DNA from: an uncultured Acidimicrobiales bacterium
GTDB lineage: Bacteria; Actinomycetota; Acidimicrobiia; Acidimicrobiales; SHLQ01
Length of the DNA stretch: 64,000 nucleotides
Direction of reading: 5' to 3'
Assembly (NCBI GenBank): GCA_937922235.1
Contig: CAKZVC010000047.1
Span: forward strand, 62,001-126,000
A model generated the notes under the pieces. The model was not told where the DNA came from, did not search any database, and worked only from the letters and a program-made list of their open reading frames with translations. A program made the translations under genes and the position numbers. Below are positions 24,859 to 33,003 of the stretch, in pieces (position 1 is the stretch's first letter; each line of letters opens with the position of its first letter).

Positions 24859-25908
24859 TCACGCTGGGCGGATTACCACCCGGCGGCGAGGCTCTTCGCC
24901 TTCGGAACCGGTCTCAACACCATCGATATCGTTGACCGTGTCGTGGACAACCTTGCGATCAGCAGGTCCCATTGGCTCCATAAGCTTCTCGGTGCCCGAC
25001 TCGAGGACGTCTGCGGCAATCTTGCGGGAGAAGTCCTGGAGCGCAGCGGTACGACGTGCACGATAACCAGCCACGTCGACACGAAGACGGCTGGTCTTTG
25101 CGCCGTCAGCCTTGCGCTGAACCACGGTGCGGGTGAGCTCCTGCAGTGCGTTGAGCGTTACACCCTTCTGACCAACGAGCAGTCCGAGTTCTTCACCCGT
25201 GACGGTCATCTCGATTGCATCATCGTCAGCTGGTTCTTCAGCAAGGGCAACGCTGCCGGTCATTCCGAAAGCGCCAAGGACGCCCTCAAGGAACTCATGA
25301 GCGGTCTGCTCTTGATCTTCTCGGTTCATCTCGATGGTTTCCACAGTGTCCTTCTTCTTCTGGTTAGAGGCCGCTGCTGCGCCCGCACCGGCTCCAGCTG
25401 CCGCGGCACTTGCGCCACGTCCGCCGTTTCCGGAGTTCATGTTGTCAGAACGGTTGTTACGACCGTTGTTGTTTCCGTTGTTCTTGTTTTCGGACCGGTC
25501 AGAACGGTTGTTTCCACCGTTGCTTGACTTGCCACCACCATTGTTCTGGCCCTGACCTTTGGAGTTGCCTCCATTGTCGTTGCCGCCCGAACGGTTGTTC
25601 CCGCGGGTGTTCTGGCCTCCGCCGTTCCCGCCCTTGTTGCCATTGCCACCCTTGCCACGGCCACGGTTTCGGTTCCCACCGCCGCCACCGGAGCGACGAC
25701 GCCCGTTTCCACGCTCGTCCTTCGCTGTTGGCTGCTTTGGTCGAACACGTGCGCGAATCTTGGCCTCGCTCTTGATGCGGCCAAACAAGCCCTTCTCAAC
25801 GTCGCTTACGACGTCGAATTCGGCTTCGTCGGCAACGATGCCGAGCTGATCGAGCGCGTGGCTCTTTGCTTCGTCGAGACTCTTGCCCGACGTGGTAATC
25901 CAGTCCAT
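24859..25908 (-). CDS. jag: Jag/KhpB RNA-binding protein with Asn/Gly-rich linker
   Basis: A 349-residue SpoIIIJ-associated (Jag, KhpB) protein. Residues ~1-52 form the Jag-N domain (GKSLDEAKSHALDQLG, KGLFGRIKSEAKIRAR), ~205-285 a KH domain with LLVGQKGVTLNALQELT, and ~290-345 an R3H domain (ADRKVVHDTVND). Between them lies ~125 residues made almost only of Asn, Gly, Ser, Arg and Lys, then an Ala/Gly run: a disordered, basic linker far longer than in most homologues. It binds RNA and links it to envelope growth in firmicutes. The gene ends 36 bp before rsmG and is 3 bp from yidC. Confidence 0.93.
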   Translation of the reverse strand: MDWITTSGKSLDEAKSHALDQLGIVADEAEFDVVSDVEKGLFGRIKSEAKIRARVRPKQPTAKDERGNGRRRSGGGGGNRNRGRGKGGNGNKGGNGGGQNTRGNNRSGGNDNGGNSKGQGQNNGGGKSSNGGNNRSDRSENKNNGNNNGRNNRSDNMNSGNGGRGASAAAAGAGAGAAAASNQKKKDTVETIEMNREDQEQTAHEFLEGVLGAFGMTGSVALAEEPADDDAIEMTVTGEELGLLVGQKGVTLNALQELTRTVVQRKADGAKTSRLRVDVAGYRARRTAALQDFSRKIAADVLESGTEKLMEPMGPADRKVVHDTVNDIDGVETGSEGEEPRRRVVIRPA

Positions 25909-25911
25909 GTG

Positions 25912-27105
25912 CTACCTCTTTTTCTTGCGCGCCTTAGGCTGGACATTTGCGCGTGCGCTCGCTTCCCGGCCGCTGTTGTTGCGACCTGGGGAGCTTGTCT
26001 TTCGCGCTGCCGATGACGATGTTGTCGATTTTGTTGATTTTGTTGATTTTCCGGCGGATGCAGACTTGCTAGACCCTGACGTGCCGTTCGAGCTTGCGGC
26101 CTTGTGGCGGCCACTCTTTCCGCCGTTCTTGCCAGCACCCTGGTGGCGCTGGCCGGCGTTCTTCTTCTTTGCAGCAGCGTTGTTTGCTGCCTTCTTCTTG
26201 TCTTGTGTGGCCTTCTTGCCGCCGTCGCCGTCTTGGGGCGATTCGCGCTGCTCGCGGAGCTGAGCACCAAGAGAATCTTCGCCGTGGTACATCGAGCGGG
26301 TGATGTAGTACTGCTGCGCGATGCGGTAGAGGTTCGAAATCAAGAAGTAGAAGACGATCGCAGCAGGCAGCGTGAATGCGAAGACCGGCAAGAAGAATGG
26401 CATGAACTTCATGATCATCTCTTGCGTTGGGTTCACTGGTGCACCGGTTTGGCGCTTGCGGATCATCTGGTGCTGGTACCAACCGCTCACGAAAACTACG
26501 AGAATCAGGAGCAAGTAGGGGGCTGCTGGCACAATGCCATCGCCCAATACTTGACTTGCCGAGCGGGCAAGATCGAAGCCAAAGCTGTCCATGGTGTTGA
26601 CCAGTTGGCCGTCCTCGCCCACCTTGGTCAAGTCGGCATACATGGCGCTGTCTGTGCTGATATAGGCCGGGTTGAATGGCTGCAACTGGCTGCCATCGAC
26701 GTTCTCCGGGATGTTGCCGCTGCTGAACCCGCCGACAACTTGACCGACGAAGGAGCCCGTCTCAGTTGCTCGGCGGGTGACGCCAAGAATGACGCGGTAC
26801 AACACCAGGAAGACTGGGATCTGAAAGAACATCGGGAGACAACCGCCGACGGGGTTGATGTTGTTCTCCTGGTAGAACGCCATCATCTCAGCGTTCATCT
26901 CTTCACGCTGGTCTTTGTCGTACTTCGCCTGAATCTCTTTGAGCTGCGGCTGCATGAGCTGCATCTTCAGCATCGACCGTGTGCCGGCCAGGGTCAGCGG
27001 TGTCGAGATCACCAGCACGACCAACGTGAGCAACACGATGGCTACGACGTAGGAGCTGTTGATGTCGTAGAAGAAGGACAACAAGTTAGCGATAAGATCG
27101 AACAT
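25912..27105 (-). CDS. yidC: Membrane protein insertase YidC
   Basis: A 397-residue Oxa1-type insertase. Core segments are FDLIANLLSFFYDINSSYVVAIV at the N-terminus (start ATG 27105 overlapping the yidD stop by one base), LVLVISTPLTLAGTRSMLKMQ, GGCLPMFFQIPVFLVLYRVI, and the C-terminal pair near KFMPFFLPVFAFTLPAAIVFYFLISNL. The cytoplasmic tail after residue ~300 is a roughly 95-residue Lys/Ser/Thr/Ala-rich stretch (KKKAANNAAAKKKNAG region), suited to bind ribosomes. It inserts membrane proteins with or after SecYEG. Confidence 0.97.
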   Translation of the reverse strand: MFDLIANLLSFFYDINSSYVVAIVLLTLVVLVISTPLTLAGTRSMLKMQLMQPQLKEIQAKYDKDQREEMNAEMMAFYQENNINPVGGCLPMFFQIPVFLVLYRVILGVTRRATETGSFVGQVVGGFSSGNIPENVDGSQLQPFNPAYISTDSAMYADLTKVGEDGQLVNTMDSFGFDLARSASQVLGDGIVPAAPYLLLILVVFVSGWYQHQMIRKRQTGAPVNPTQEMIMKFMPFFLPVFAFTLPAAIVFYFLISNLYRIAQQYYITRSMYHGEDSLGAQLREQRESPQDGDGGKKATQDKKKAANNAAAKKKNAGQRHQGAGKNGGKSGRHKAASSNGTSGSSKSASAGKSTKSTKSTTSSSAARKTSSPGRNNSGREASARANVQPKARKKKR

Positions 27106-27326
27106 CAGTTCGCCTTTCGTACAGGGACGGGGTCGACGCCATGGCCGCCCCAGGGATGGCACCGACAAATACGCTTAAGACCAAGCCACGAGCCATACAT
27201 CAGCCCGTGCTCTTCAATGGCCTCATCGGTGTAGTGCGAACAGGTTGGAGAGAAGCGACATGATGGCGGCCTCGTCGACGACCACGCCTGATAGACGTGA
27301 ATGGCGCCACGAGCTGCACGCTTCAT
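27105..27326 (-). CDS. yidD: Membrane protein insertion efficiency factor YidD
   Basis: A 73-residue YidD with the typical [19 protein letters not shown] motif (three conserved Cys/Tyr) and the [20 protein letters not shown] block. It supports YidC-dependent insertion. It overlaps rnpA upstream (ATGA) and yidC downstream (TGATG), so the rpmH-rnpA-yidD-yidC set is coupled. It is normal in length and complete. Confidence 0.95.
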   Translation of the reverse strand: MKRAARGAIHVYQAWSSTRPPSCRFSPTCSHYTDEAIEEHGLMYGSWLGLKRICRCHPWGGHGVDPVPVRKAN

Positions 27327-27679
27327 GAGCGATCCGCCGCCAGTGATGATTTTTCAACCTTTTTCATGAGTTCACGCACTTGGTCGTTCAGTTCGGCATA
27401 CGAACGATCGCTTGCACCTGGCAAGACGATGAGGACCGCTGCTCGCAGTGGAGCAACCTCGAAACGCCCGAAATGTTCCCCGAGCGACGCGCGGAGGCGC
27501 CGCCGGATCCGGTTGCGGGTGACCGCATTTCCGACCTTGCGCGAAATTGCGTACGCAACCTGCGGTTCGGTGCCGAGTTCTCCCGGCAAGTATCGCAAGC
27601 GAAGGTCGGCCGATCGGACGTGGTGACCGGCAGTCCGGATCTCGGCAAAAACCGAACGATCCGAGATGCCTGCAATCAA
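27323..27679 (-). CDS. rnpA: Ribonuclease P protein component
   Basis: A 118-residue RnpA, the protein subunit of the ribozyme that trims tRNA 5' ends. The RNA-binding signature is present as [22 protein letters not shown] near residues 42-63. The N-terminus ([21 protein letters not shown]) fits the family, and the C-terminus has a Lys-rich end. It overlaps rpmH by 4 bp and yidD by 4 bp. Confidence 0.95.
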   Translation of the reverse strand: MIAGISDRSVFAEIRTAGHHVRSADLRLRYLPGELGTEPQVAYAISRKVGNAVTRNRIRRRLRASLGEHFGRFEVAPLRAAVLIVLPGASDRSYAELNDQVRELMKKVEKSSLAADRS

Positions 27680-27810
27680 GCAGCCAGCTTGTGACGGCCC
27701 TTGCGACGGCGGTTCTTCAGAACCTCGCGCCCGGCGCGGGTTGACATACGTGAACGAAAGCCATGCTTCTTGGCACGCTTACGGACATTTGGTTGGTAGG
27801 TACGCTTCAT
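27676..27810 (-). CDS. rpmH: Ribosomal protein L34
   Basis: A 44-residue, strongly basic protein starting [19 protein letters not shown] and ending [11 protein letters not shown], the full L34. The internal ATG at 27810 is the start; a longer frame upstream to 27888 is not conserved. It is transcribed away from dnaA, as in most bacteria, and forms the boundary of oriC. Confidence 0.98.
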   Translation of the reverse strand: MKRTYQPNVRKRAKKHGFRSRMSTRAGREVLKNRRRKGRHKLAA

Positions 27811-27981
27811 CTCATCTCCGAAATCGTCTGAGCGAATTGCGGTGCATACCCGGGGGAAGTTGGCCCGGGCCGTCGAGAGTGGACGCACACATCTATCGCG
27901 ATAGAGAACCCGTCAATGCTACGGGCGCGCGTCGACGCGCGACAACCAATGCGGAAATTGTTGTGTTCATCGGTGGATAAA

Positions 27982-27990
27982 TGTGGATAA
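27982..27990 (-). promoter_or_regulatory. DnaA box
   Basis: Exact TTATCCACA on the minus strand, next to a one-mismatch box at 27972-27980 in the same orientation. Confidence 0.85.
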
Positions 27991-28086
27991 ATCAGCGTTC
28001 CGCGCGATTCGGCATCGGTCGCATTTTCGCGCGAGGGTCGCAGTGTGGTGGTCTTGCAACGCGCGCTAAATCAACGAAATCAGCGG

Positions 28087-28095
28087 TTATCCACA
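28087..28095 (+). promoter_or_regulatory. DnaA box
   Basis: Exact TTATCCACA on the plus strand, 104 bp before the preferred dnaA start. Confidence 0.85.
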
Positions 28096-28190
28096 CCCAA
28101 TTGGCGCGCGATCAGAACCCGCGCGAGTGTGAGTAGCTGTCGCTGTCCACATCTGTGGAGTTAGCTGTGGATACGAGTGGAGTAAACAAC

Positions 28191-29612
28191 GTGGAAAACG
28201 CAGGTCAGCTGTGGGAAACCTGTTCGGAGTTGATCCGAGCCCAGGTTTCCGATGTTGTGTGGAACACGACCTTCCGAGAACTCGAAGCCATCGACCTGAC
28301 CGGTAATGAGATTGTTGTGTCGGTTCCGTCTCGGGTCGTCAAAGACCGCATCGAAGCCCGCTACTTGGGAATTGTTCGAGATGCGCTCGCTGAGTGTCAT
28401 GCAGCCCCACTTGTTGTTGACATGCAAGTTCGCGTCGATGAACAGACGCTGCTTGGGCTCGACTCCACCGTCCTCGATATCACCAGCGATACCCCTCGTG
28501 TCGATGTGAATCTCGCTGATGTTCCACCCGAAGTACTCGCACCAGACCCCGCAGTAGCGCCAGCCACCCCGGTTCCAGGTGAGAACAGCGAAGCTGCCCG
28601 CTACACCTTCGACGACTTTGTTACTGGTACGGGTAACCGATTCGCTCACGCAGCAGCTCTTGCCGTGGCCGAAACCCCGGCCAAGTCGTACAACCCACTT
28701 TTTATCTATGGTGATGCCGGCCTCGGCAAGACGCACTTGCTTCGTGCGATCGAAAGCTACGTCAACACGCACTACCCACATTTCTCGGTGCGCTACGTCT
28801 CGACCGAAACGTTCCTGAACGAGTTTGTCGACGCCATTCGTCAGAACACGACCATTCAGTTCAAGCGTCGGTATCGAGAGATCGACGTGCTTCTTGTCGA
28901 TGACATCCAGTTCGTCGAGGGCAAAGAAGGCCTGCAGGAAGAGTTCTTCCACACCTTTAACACTCTCCATCAGGCAAACCGCCAGATCGTCCTGACATCA
29001 GATCGTCCGCCAGACAGCATTCCCACCCTCGAGGATCGCCTGCGCAGTCGATTCAAGATGGGGCTAATCACCGATATCCAGCCTCCTGACATCGAAACCC
29101 GACTCGCCATCCTCCAGAAGAAGGCCGAGATTGCTAAGGGCGACATTCCGCATGAGACGCTCATGTTCATTGCCGAGCGAGTCACCGACAACATCCGTGA
29201 GCTTGAAGGTGCCCTCATTCGTGTCACCGCATACGCAAACCTGACAGGCGAGACACTGAGTGTCGATCTGTGCCAGCGAGTACTCGGCGACTTGCTCACA
29301 ACAAAGCAGCCACGCCAGATCACCCCACAGATGATCCTCGACGAAACCTCGGACATGTTCGGGTTTCCAGTTGAGGAGATCATCGGTGCCAGCCGCCGCC
29401 GCCCACTTGTGACCGCACGCCAGGTCGCGATGTATGTCTTCCGTGAAGCGACCGATCTGTCGTACCCGGCAATCGCTCGCGAGTTCGGTGGACGCGATCA
29501 CACGACCGTGATTCATGCAGTCGACAAGATCGGCAATCTGATGGCCGAACGCCGCCAGATTTACGACCAGGTCACCGAGCTCACCAACCGAATCAAGAAC
29601 AGCAACCGGTGA
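28191..29612 (+). CDS. dnaA: Chromosomal replication initiator DnaA
   Basis: DnaA, 473 residues. Domain I is LWETCSELIRAQVSDVVW; a short Pro/Val-rich domain II follows (residues ~95-130); domain III has Walker A GDAGLGKTHLL (~174), Walker B VLLVDDIQF (~231) and the sensor regions; domain IV carries the box-binding helix-turn-helix with GRDHTTVIHAVDKI (~433). GTG at 28191 is preferred because GGAG (28179-28182) lies 8 bp ahead; an in-frame GTG at 28155 would overlap the DnaA-box region. It opens duplex DNA at oriC and represses itself through the boxes upstream. Confidence 0.97.
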   Translation: MENAGQLWETCSELIRAQVSDVVWNTTFRELEAIDLTGNEIVVSVPSRVVKDRIEARYLGIVRDALAECHAAPLVVDMQVRVDEQTLLGLDSTVLDITSDTPRVDVNLADVPPEVLAPDPAVAPATPVPGENSEAARYTFDDFVTGTGNRFAHAAALAVAETPAKSYNPLFIYGDAGLGKTHLLRAIESYVNTHYPHFSVRYVSTETFLNEFVDAIRQNTTIQFKRRYREIDVLLVDDIQFVEGKEGLQEEFFHTFNTLHQANRQIVLTSDRPPDSIPTLEDRLRSRFKMGLITDIQPPDIETRLAILQKKAEIAKGDIPHETLMFIAERVTDNIRELEGALIRVTAYANLTGETLSVDLCQRVLGDLLTTKQPRQITPQMILDETSDMFGFPVEEIIGASRRRPLVTARQVAMYVFREATDLSYPAIAREFGGRDHTTVIHAVDKIGNLMAERRQIYDQVTELTNRIKNSNR

Positions 29613-29892
29613 CGACATTCGCGCGCCCAGTGTTCACAGGTGGGGAGAACTTGTGGAAAACCTCGCTCCGCGCGAGGGATACCTATGTGTGTCATGAGCT
29701 CCACGCTGTGGGTAGCGCGAGAGTTATCCATCGCGCGAACGTTCGGTCTAGAGCGTTCTGTGGACGTTGGTGGATAACGGGTGGACGGAAGATCGTTCAG
29801 AACACAGCGAAGTTCGACTATCGTCCACAATCCACACGCCTACTTCCTCCTATTACCGAATCCAAGCCAACCAGATAAAGAGATGTGGAACG
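29613..29892. other. dnaA-dnaN intergenic DnaA-box region
   Basis: A 280-bp gap with no gene. It carries TTATCCATC (29724-29732), TTATCCACC on the minus strand (29769-29777), a TGTGGAAAA variant near 29652, and CGCGCGA at 29669 and 29732. With 27811-28190 it makes a two-part origin around dnaA. Confidence 0.75.
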
Positions 29893-30984
29893 ATGAAATT
29901 TCGATGTGAACGAGATGTGCTACTCGACGCACTAAGCGCAACTGGTCGAGCTGTCGGTGGACGAACTGGCACCATTGCACTCTCCGGTCTGCACCTTGAG
30001 CTCACTGGTGATTCCCTTCGGGTGACCGGTTCTGATCTCGACCTGACGATCTCGCAGACGTTGACAGTTGCGGGCGACACCGATGGTGTTGTGCTGATTC
30101 CGTCGAAGTTGATCGCTGACATTGTTCGGGCACTTGGCCCAGGTGCGGTCGATGTTGTGGTCGACGGCGAAGAGGTGCAGATCACCGCTGGTCGCTCAGA
30201 GTTCTCGATGCGGACGATCCCCGCTGATGACTTCCCACGCTTGGGTCAGCCTGAGGGCGATGAGGTCACGCTGAATGCCGCTGACTTGTCGGCAGCGTTG
30301 AAGCAGGTCGTGAAGGCAGCGTCGGGCGATGACTCTCGTCCGATCCTTACTGGTGTGTTGCTTGCCGCTGAAGGAGAAGGCCTTCGCCTGGTCTCGACCG
30401 ACTCGTACCGACTGGCTGTTCGTGACCTTCCTGGCACGTCGGTACTTTCGGGCGATCAGTCTGTGTTGGTTCCGTCTCGAGCACTTGCCGAGCTCAACCG
30501 TGTCTTTGGTGATCATGAAACGGTTGCGCTTCGTCTCGGCGAACGCGATGCAAGCTTCGAAGTTGGTGGGACTCAGGTGGTAACCCGTCTGATCGAAGGC
30601 GAGTTCCCGAACTACCGAGGGCTCATCCCAGACACGTACCCGAACGAGCTCACGGTGAACCGGGCCGAGCTGATGGATGCGGTTCGCCGTGTTCGGTTGA
30701 TGGCGCAAGAAGCCACGCCGATTCGGTTGAACATGCGTCCTGATGGGCTCGAGCTTGTTGCGGTCACCCAAGACGTTGGTCAGGCACAGGAAGTGCTCGA
30801 TGCGAACTACAACGGCGACGAGCTCACTGTTGCGTTCAACCCCGACTACCTGATCGATGGCATCGAAGTCACTTCTGGCGAAGAGATCACCTTGCAGACG
30901 GTTGATCCGTTGAAGCCCGCTGTCATGCGCGGCGCCGATTCGGCAGATTTCCTCTACCTGCTCATGCCAGTCCGCGTCTCCTAG
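29893..30984 (+). CDS. dnaN: DNA polymerase III sliding clamp
   Basis: The beta clamp, 363 residues in three similar domains. The start MKFRCERDVLLDALSATGRAV at 29893 fits the conserved N-terminus; upstream in-frame codons are not conserved. Signatures are FSMRTIPADDFPRL (domain 1/2 boundary), DSYRLAVRDLPG (~180), LIEGEFPNYRGLIP (~230) and the C-terminal PAVMRGADSADFLYLLMPVRV. It tethers the replicase and repair factors to DNA. recF and gyrB, the common followers, are not next to it here. Confidence 0.97.
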   Translation: MKFRCERDVLLDALSATGRAVGGRTGTIALSGLHLELTGDSLRVTGSDLDLTISQTLTVAGDTDGVVLIPSKLIADIVRALGPGAVDVVVDGEEVQITAGRSEFSMRTIPADDFPRLGQPEGDEVTLNAADLSAALKQVVKAASGDDSRPILTGVLLAAEGEGLRLVSTDSYRLAVRDLPGTSVLSGDQSVLVPSRALAELNRVFGDHETVALRLGERDASFEVGGTQVVTRLIEGEFPNYRGLIPDTYPNELTVNRAELMDAVRRVRLMAQEATPIRLNMRPDGLELVAVTQDVGQAQEVLDANYNGDELTVAFNPDYLIDGIEVTSGEEITLQTVDPLKPAVMRGADSADFLYLLMPVRVS

Positions 30985-31024
30985 GTTTTGTACAGAAAAA
31001 CCGACCACTACGGTCAGAAAATCG

Positions 31025-31324
31025 TTACAAATCTTTCGTGAGTTGGTCGATTTTGGTGGCCAGGTCGAGATCGAGCTCGGTGATGCCGTCCGCGTCGTGC
31101 GTGACGAGGTCGATGACCACGCGGTTATAGACGTTGCTCCACTCCGGGTGGTGGTCGGCCTTCTCGGCATAGATCGCAACCGACGTCATGAACGCGAAGG
31201 CGTCGATGAAGTTGGCAAACTTCAGTTCGCGATGGAGTTTGCCCGAGACCAGGTCCCAGTCGGCATGGAGATTGGACATCGCCGCAGCGACATCGCCAGT
31301 GGACATTGCTTGTGGTCGAGCCAT
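31025..31324 (-). CDS. 4a-hydroxytetrahydrobiopterin dehydratase (PCD/DCoH)
   Basis: A 99-residue pterin-4a-carbinolamine dehydratase. The active-site signature EKADHHPEWSNVYNRVVIDLVTHD (His pair and Trp) is intact near residues 54-77. It recycles the pterin made by aromatic amino acid hydroxylases, but none is encoded nearby, and free-standing copies are common. It is convergent with dnaN (40 bp) and divergent to gpmI. Confidence 0.93.
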   Translation of the reverse strand: MARPQAMSTGDVAAAMSNLHADWDLVSGKLHRELKFANFIDAFAFMTSVAIYAEKADHHPEWSNVYNRVVIDLVTHDADGITELDLDLATKIDQLTKDL

Positions 31325-31377
31325 ACCGAATTGGTACTACACACCTAGAGCCGGTGTTGCTCTTCTAGGGTTGAATC

Positions 31378-33003
31378 ATGGATCTTTCGCTCGCTCCGCT
31401 TTCCTCGCCGCCAGAACGGTCTGGCCCCCTGCTGCTTGTTATCGCTGACGGGTTCGGCTGCGCTGACGCTGGCCCAAGTAATGCGATTGCTGAGGCCGAT
31501 AGCCCGCGCATCGACGAGCTGGTGTCCGGTGACTATGCCACCGAGTTGCTCGCTCACGGCAAGGCCGTTGGTCTTCCGACCGATGGCGACATGGGAAACA
31601 GCGAGGTGGGTCACAACGCGCTTGGCGCCGGCCGCATCTTCGCGCAAGGCGCGAAGCTCGTGAACAAGGCGATCGACGACGGATCGATGTTCGAGGGCAA
31701 GGCCTGGAACGAGGTCATCGAGGCTGGCCGCTCGCATCGTCTGCACTTTCTTGGCCTGCACTCCGATGGCAACGTGCACAGCCACACCGATCACCTGTAC
31801 GCGATGCTTCGCGCCGCTGCCGAGGCTGGAGTGACCGACTGCGCAGTGCACATCTTGCTCGATGGTCGTGATGTCGCCATTCGGTCAGCGCTTACGTACA
31901 TCGAGGCCACCGAAGCTGTGCTCACCGAAATCAACAGCGCCAACCCAGGCGCGAACTTCCGTATTGCTTCGGGTGGCGGCCGCATGACGATTACGATGGA
32001 TCGTTACAACGCCGATTGGCCAATGGTCGAGCGTGGCTACAACGCCCACACCCATGGGGTCGGTCGACAGTTCGCGTCGGCAACTGAAGCCGTCGAAACG
32101 ATGTACGGCGAATCTGACACCGGCGATCAGAACCTTGAAGCCTTCGTCATCGCCGAAGGGGGAGAGCCCGTCGGCACGATGTCCGATGGAGACGGCGTGG
32201 TGTTCTTCAACTTCCGTGGCGACCGAGCAATCGAGATCAGCCAGGCGTACGAAGACACCGACTTTGCTCAGTTCGATCGAGGATCGAACCCGAAGGTCAA
32301 CTATGTCGGCCTCTTGCAATACGACGGCGATGCGCTCGTACCGAAGACCTACCTGGTCGACCCACCGTCGATCGATCAAACCGTGAGCGAATACCTGTGT
32401 GCAGAAGGGCTGCGCAGCTTCGCCATCAGCGAGACCCAGAAGTTCGGGCACGTCACCTACTTCTGGAACGGCAACCGCTCGGGCTTCATCAATGAAGACC
32501 TCGAAACGTATGTCGAGATTCCATCGGACAACGTCGAGTTCAACAAGACGCCGGCGATGAAGGTGCGCGAGATCACCGAGCAGACGATCGAGCTGCTCCG
32601 CAGCGGCGACTTTGACTGGGGTCGCTTGAACTTCCCGAGCCCAGACATGGTCGGTCACACCGGCGACCTCTCCGCGACGATCGAAGCGATTCGTGTGCTC
32701 GAGGATTGCATGGGGCAACTGCTCGACGTGATCGAAGAACTCGGTGGGGTGTTGGTGTTCACTGCCGACCATGGCAACGCCGACATCATGTACACCGAGA
32801 AAAACGGCGTGAAGACCCCGTTGACCAGCCACACGTTGTCGCCGGTTCCGTTCGCGATCTTCGATCCGTCGAACAACGGCGCATACACCCTCGATGCCCC
32901 AGAGAATGCTGGGCTTAGCAATGTGGCGGCGACAGTTGTCAACCTGTTGGGCTTCGAAGCTCCAAGCAACTACGACGCGAGCCTGATCACGGTCGCGGCA
33001 TGA
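31378..33003 (+). CDS. gpmI: 2,3-bisphosphoglycerate-independent phosphoglycerate mutase
   Basis: A 541-residue Mn-dependent iPGM interconverting 3- and 2-phosphoglycerate. The alkaline-phosphatase-like metal site is at VIADGFGCADAG (first Asp) and the phosphoserine site at GDMGNSEVGHNALGAGRI near residue 70. Further motifs are LLDGRDV (~160), NFRGDRAIEIS (~280) and FTADHGNADIMY (~460), as in the family. The length is slightly above the ~510 norm. Its stop overlaps the start of the unknown gene that follows (ATGA), suggesting the two proteins are made together. Confidence 0.96.
   Translation: MDLSLAPLSSPPERSGPLLLVIADGFGCADAGPSNAIAEADSPRIDELVSGDYATELLAHGKAVGLPTDGDMGNSEVGHNALGAGRIFAQGAKLVNKAIDDGSMFEGKAWNEVIEAGRSHRLHFLGLHSDGNVHSHTDHLYAMLRAAAEAGVTDCAVHILLDGRDVAIRSALTYIEATEAVLTEINSANPGANFRIASGGGRMTITMDRYNADWPMVERGYNAHTHGVGRQFASATEAVETMYGESDTGDQNLEAFVIAEGGEPVGTMSDGDGVVFFNFRGDRAIEISQAYEDTDFAQFDRGSNPKVNYVGLLQYDGDALVPKTYLVDPPSIDQTVSEYLCAEGLRSFAISETQKFGHVTYFWNGNRSGFINEDLETYVEIPSDNVEFNKTPAMKVREITEQTIELLRSGDFDWGRLNFPSPDMVGHTGDLSATIEAIRVLEDCMGQLLDVIEELGGVLVFTADHGNADIMYTEKNGVKTPLTSHTLSPVPFAIFDPSNNGAYTLDAPENAGLSNVAATVVNLLGFEAPSNYDASLITVAA

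Larger units (their letters stand above)
27811..28190. other. oriC, rpmH-dnaA intergenic region
   Basis: A 380-bp gene-free stretch with origin features. Exact DnaA boxes are TGTGGATAA (27982-27990) and TTATCCACA (28087-28095); close variants are GGTGGATAA (27972-27980) and TGTGGATAC (28166-28174). CGCGCGA heptamers lie at 28001, 28028, 28105 and 28120, and a perfect 16-bp palindrome CGCGCGTCGACGCGCG at 27926-27941. An AT-rich run follows the palindrome. The dnaA-dnaN gap holds a second half of the box cluster. Confidence 0.9.
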
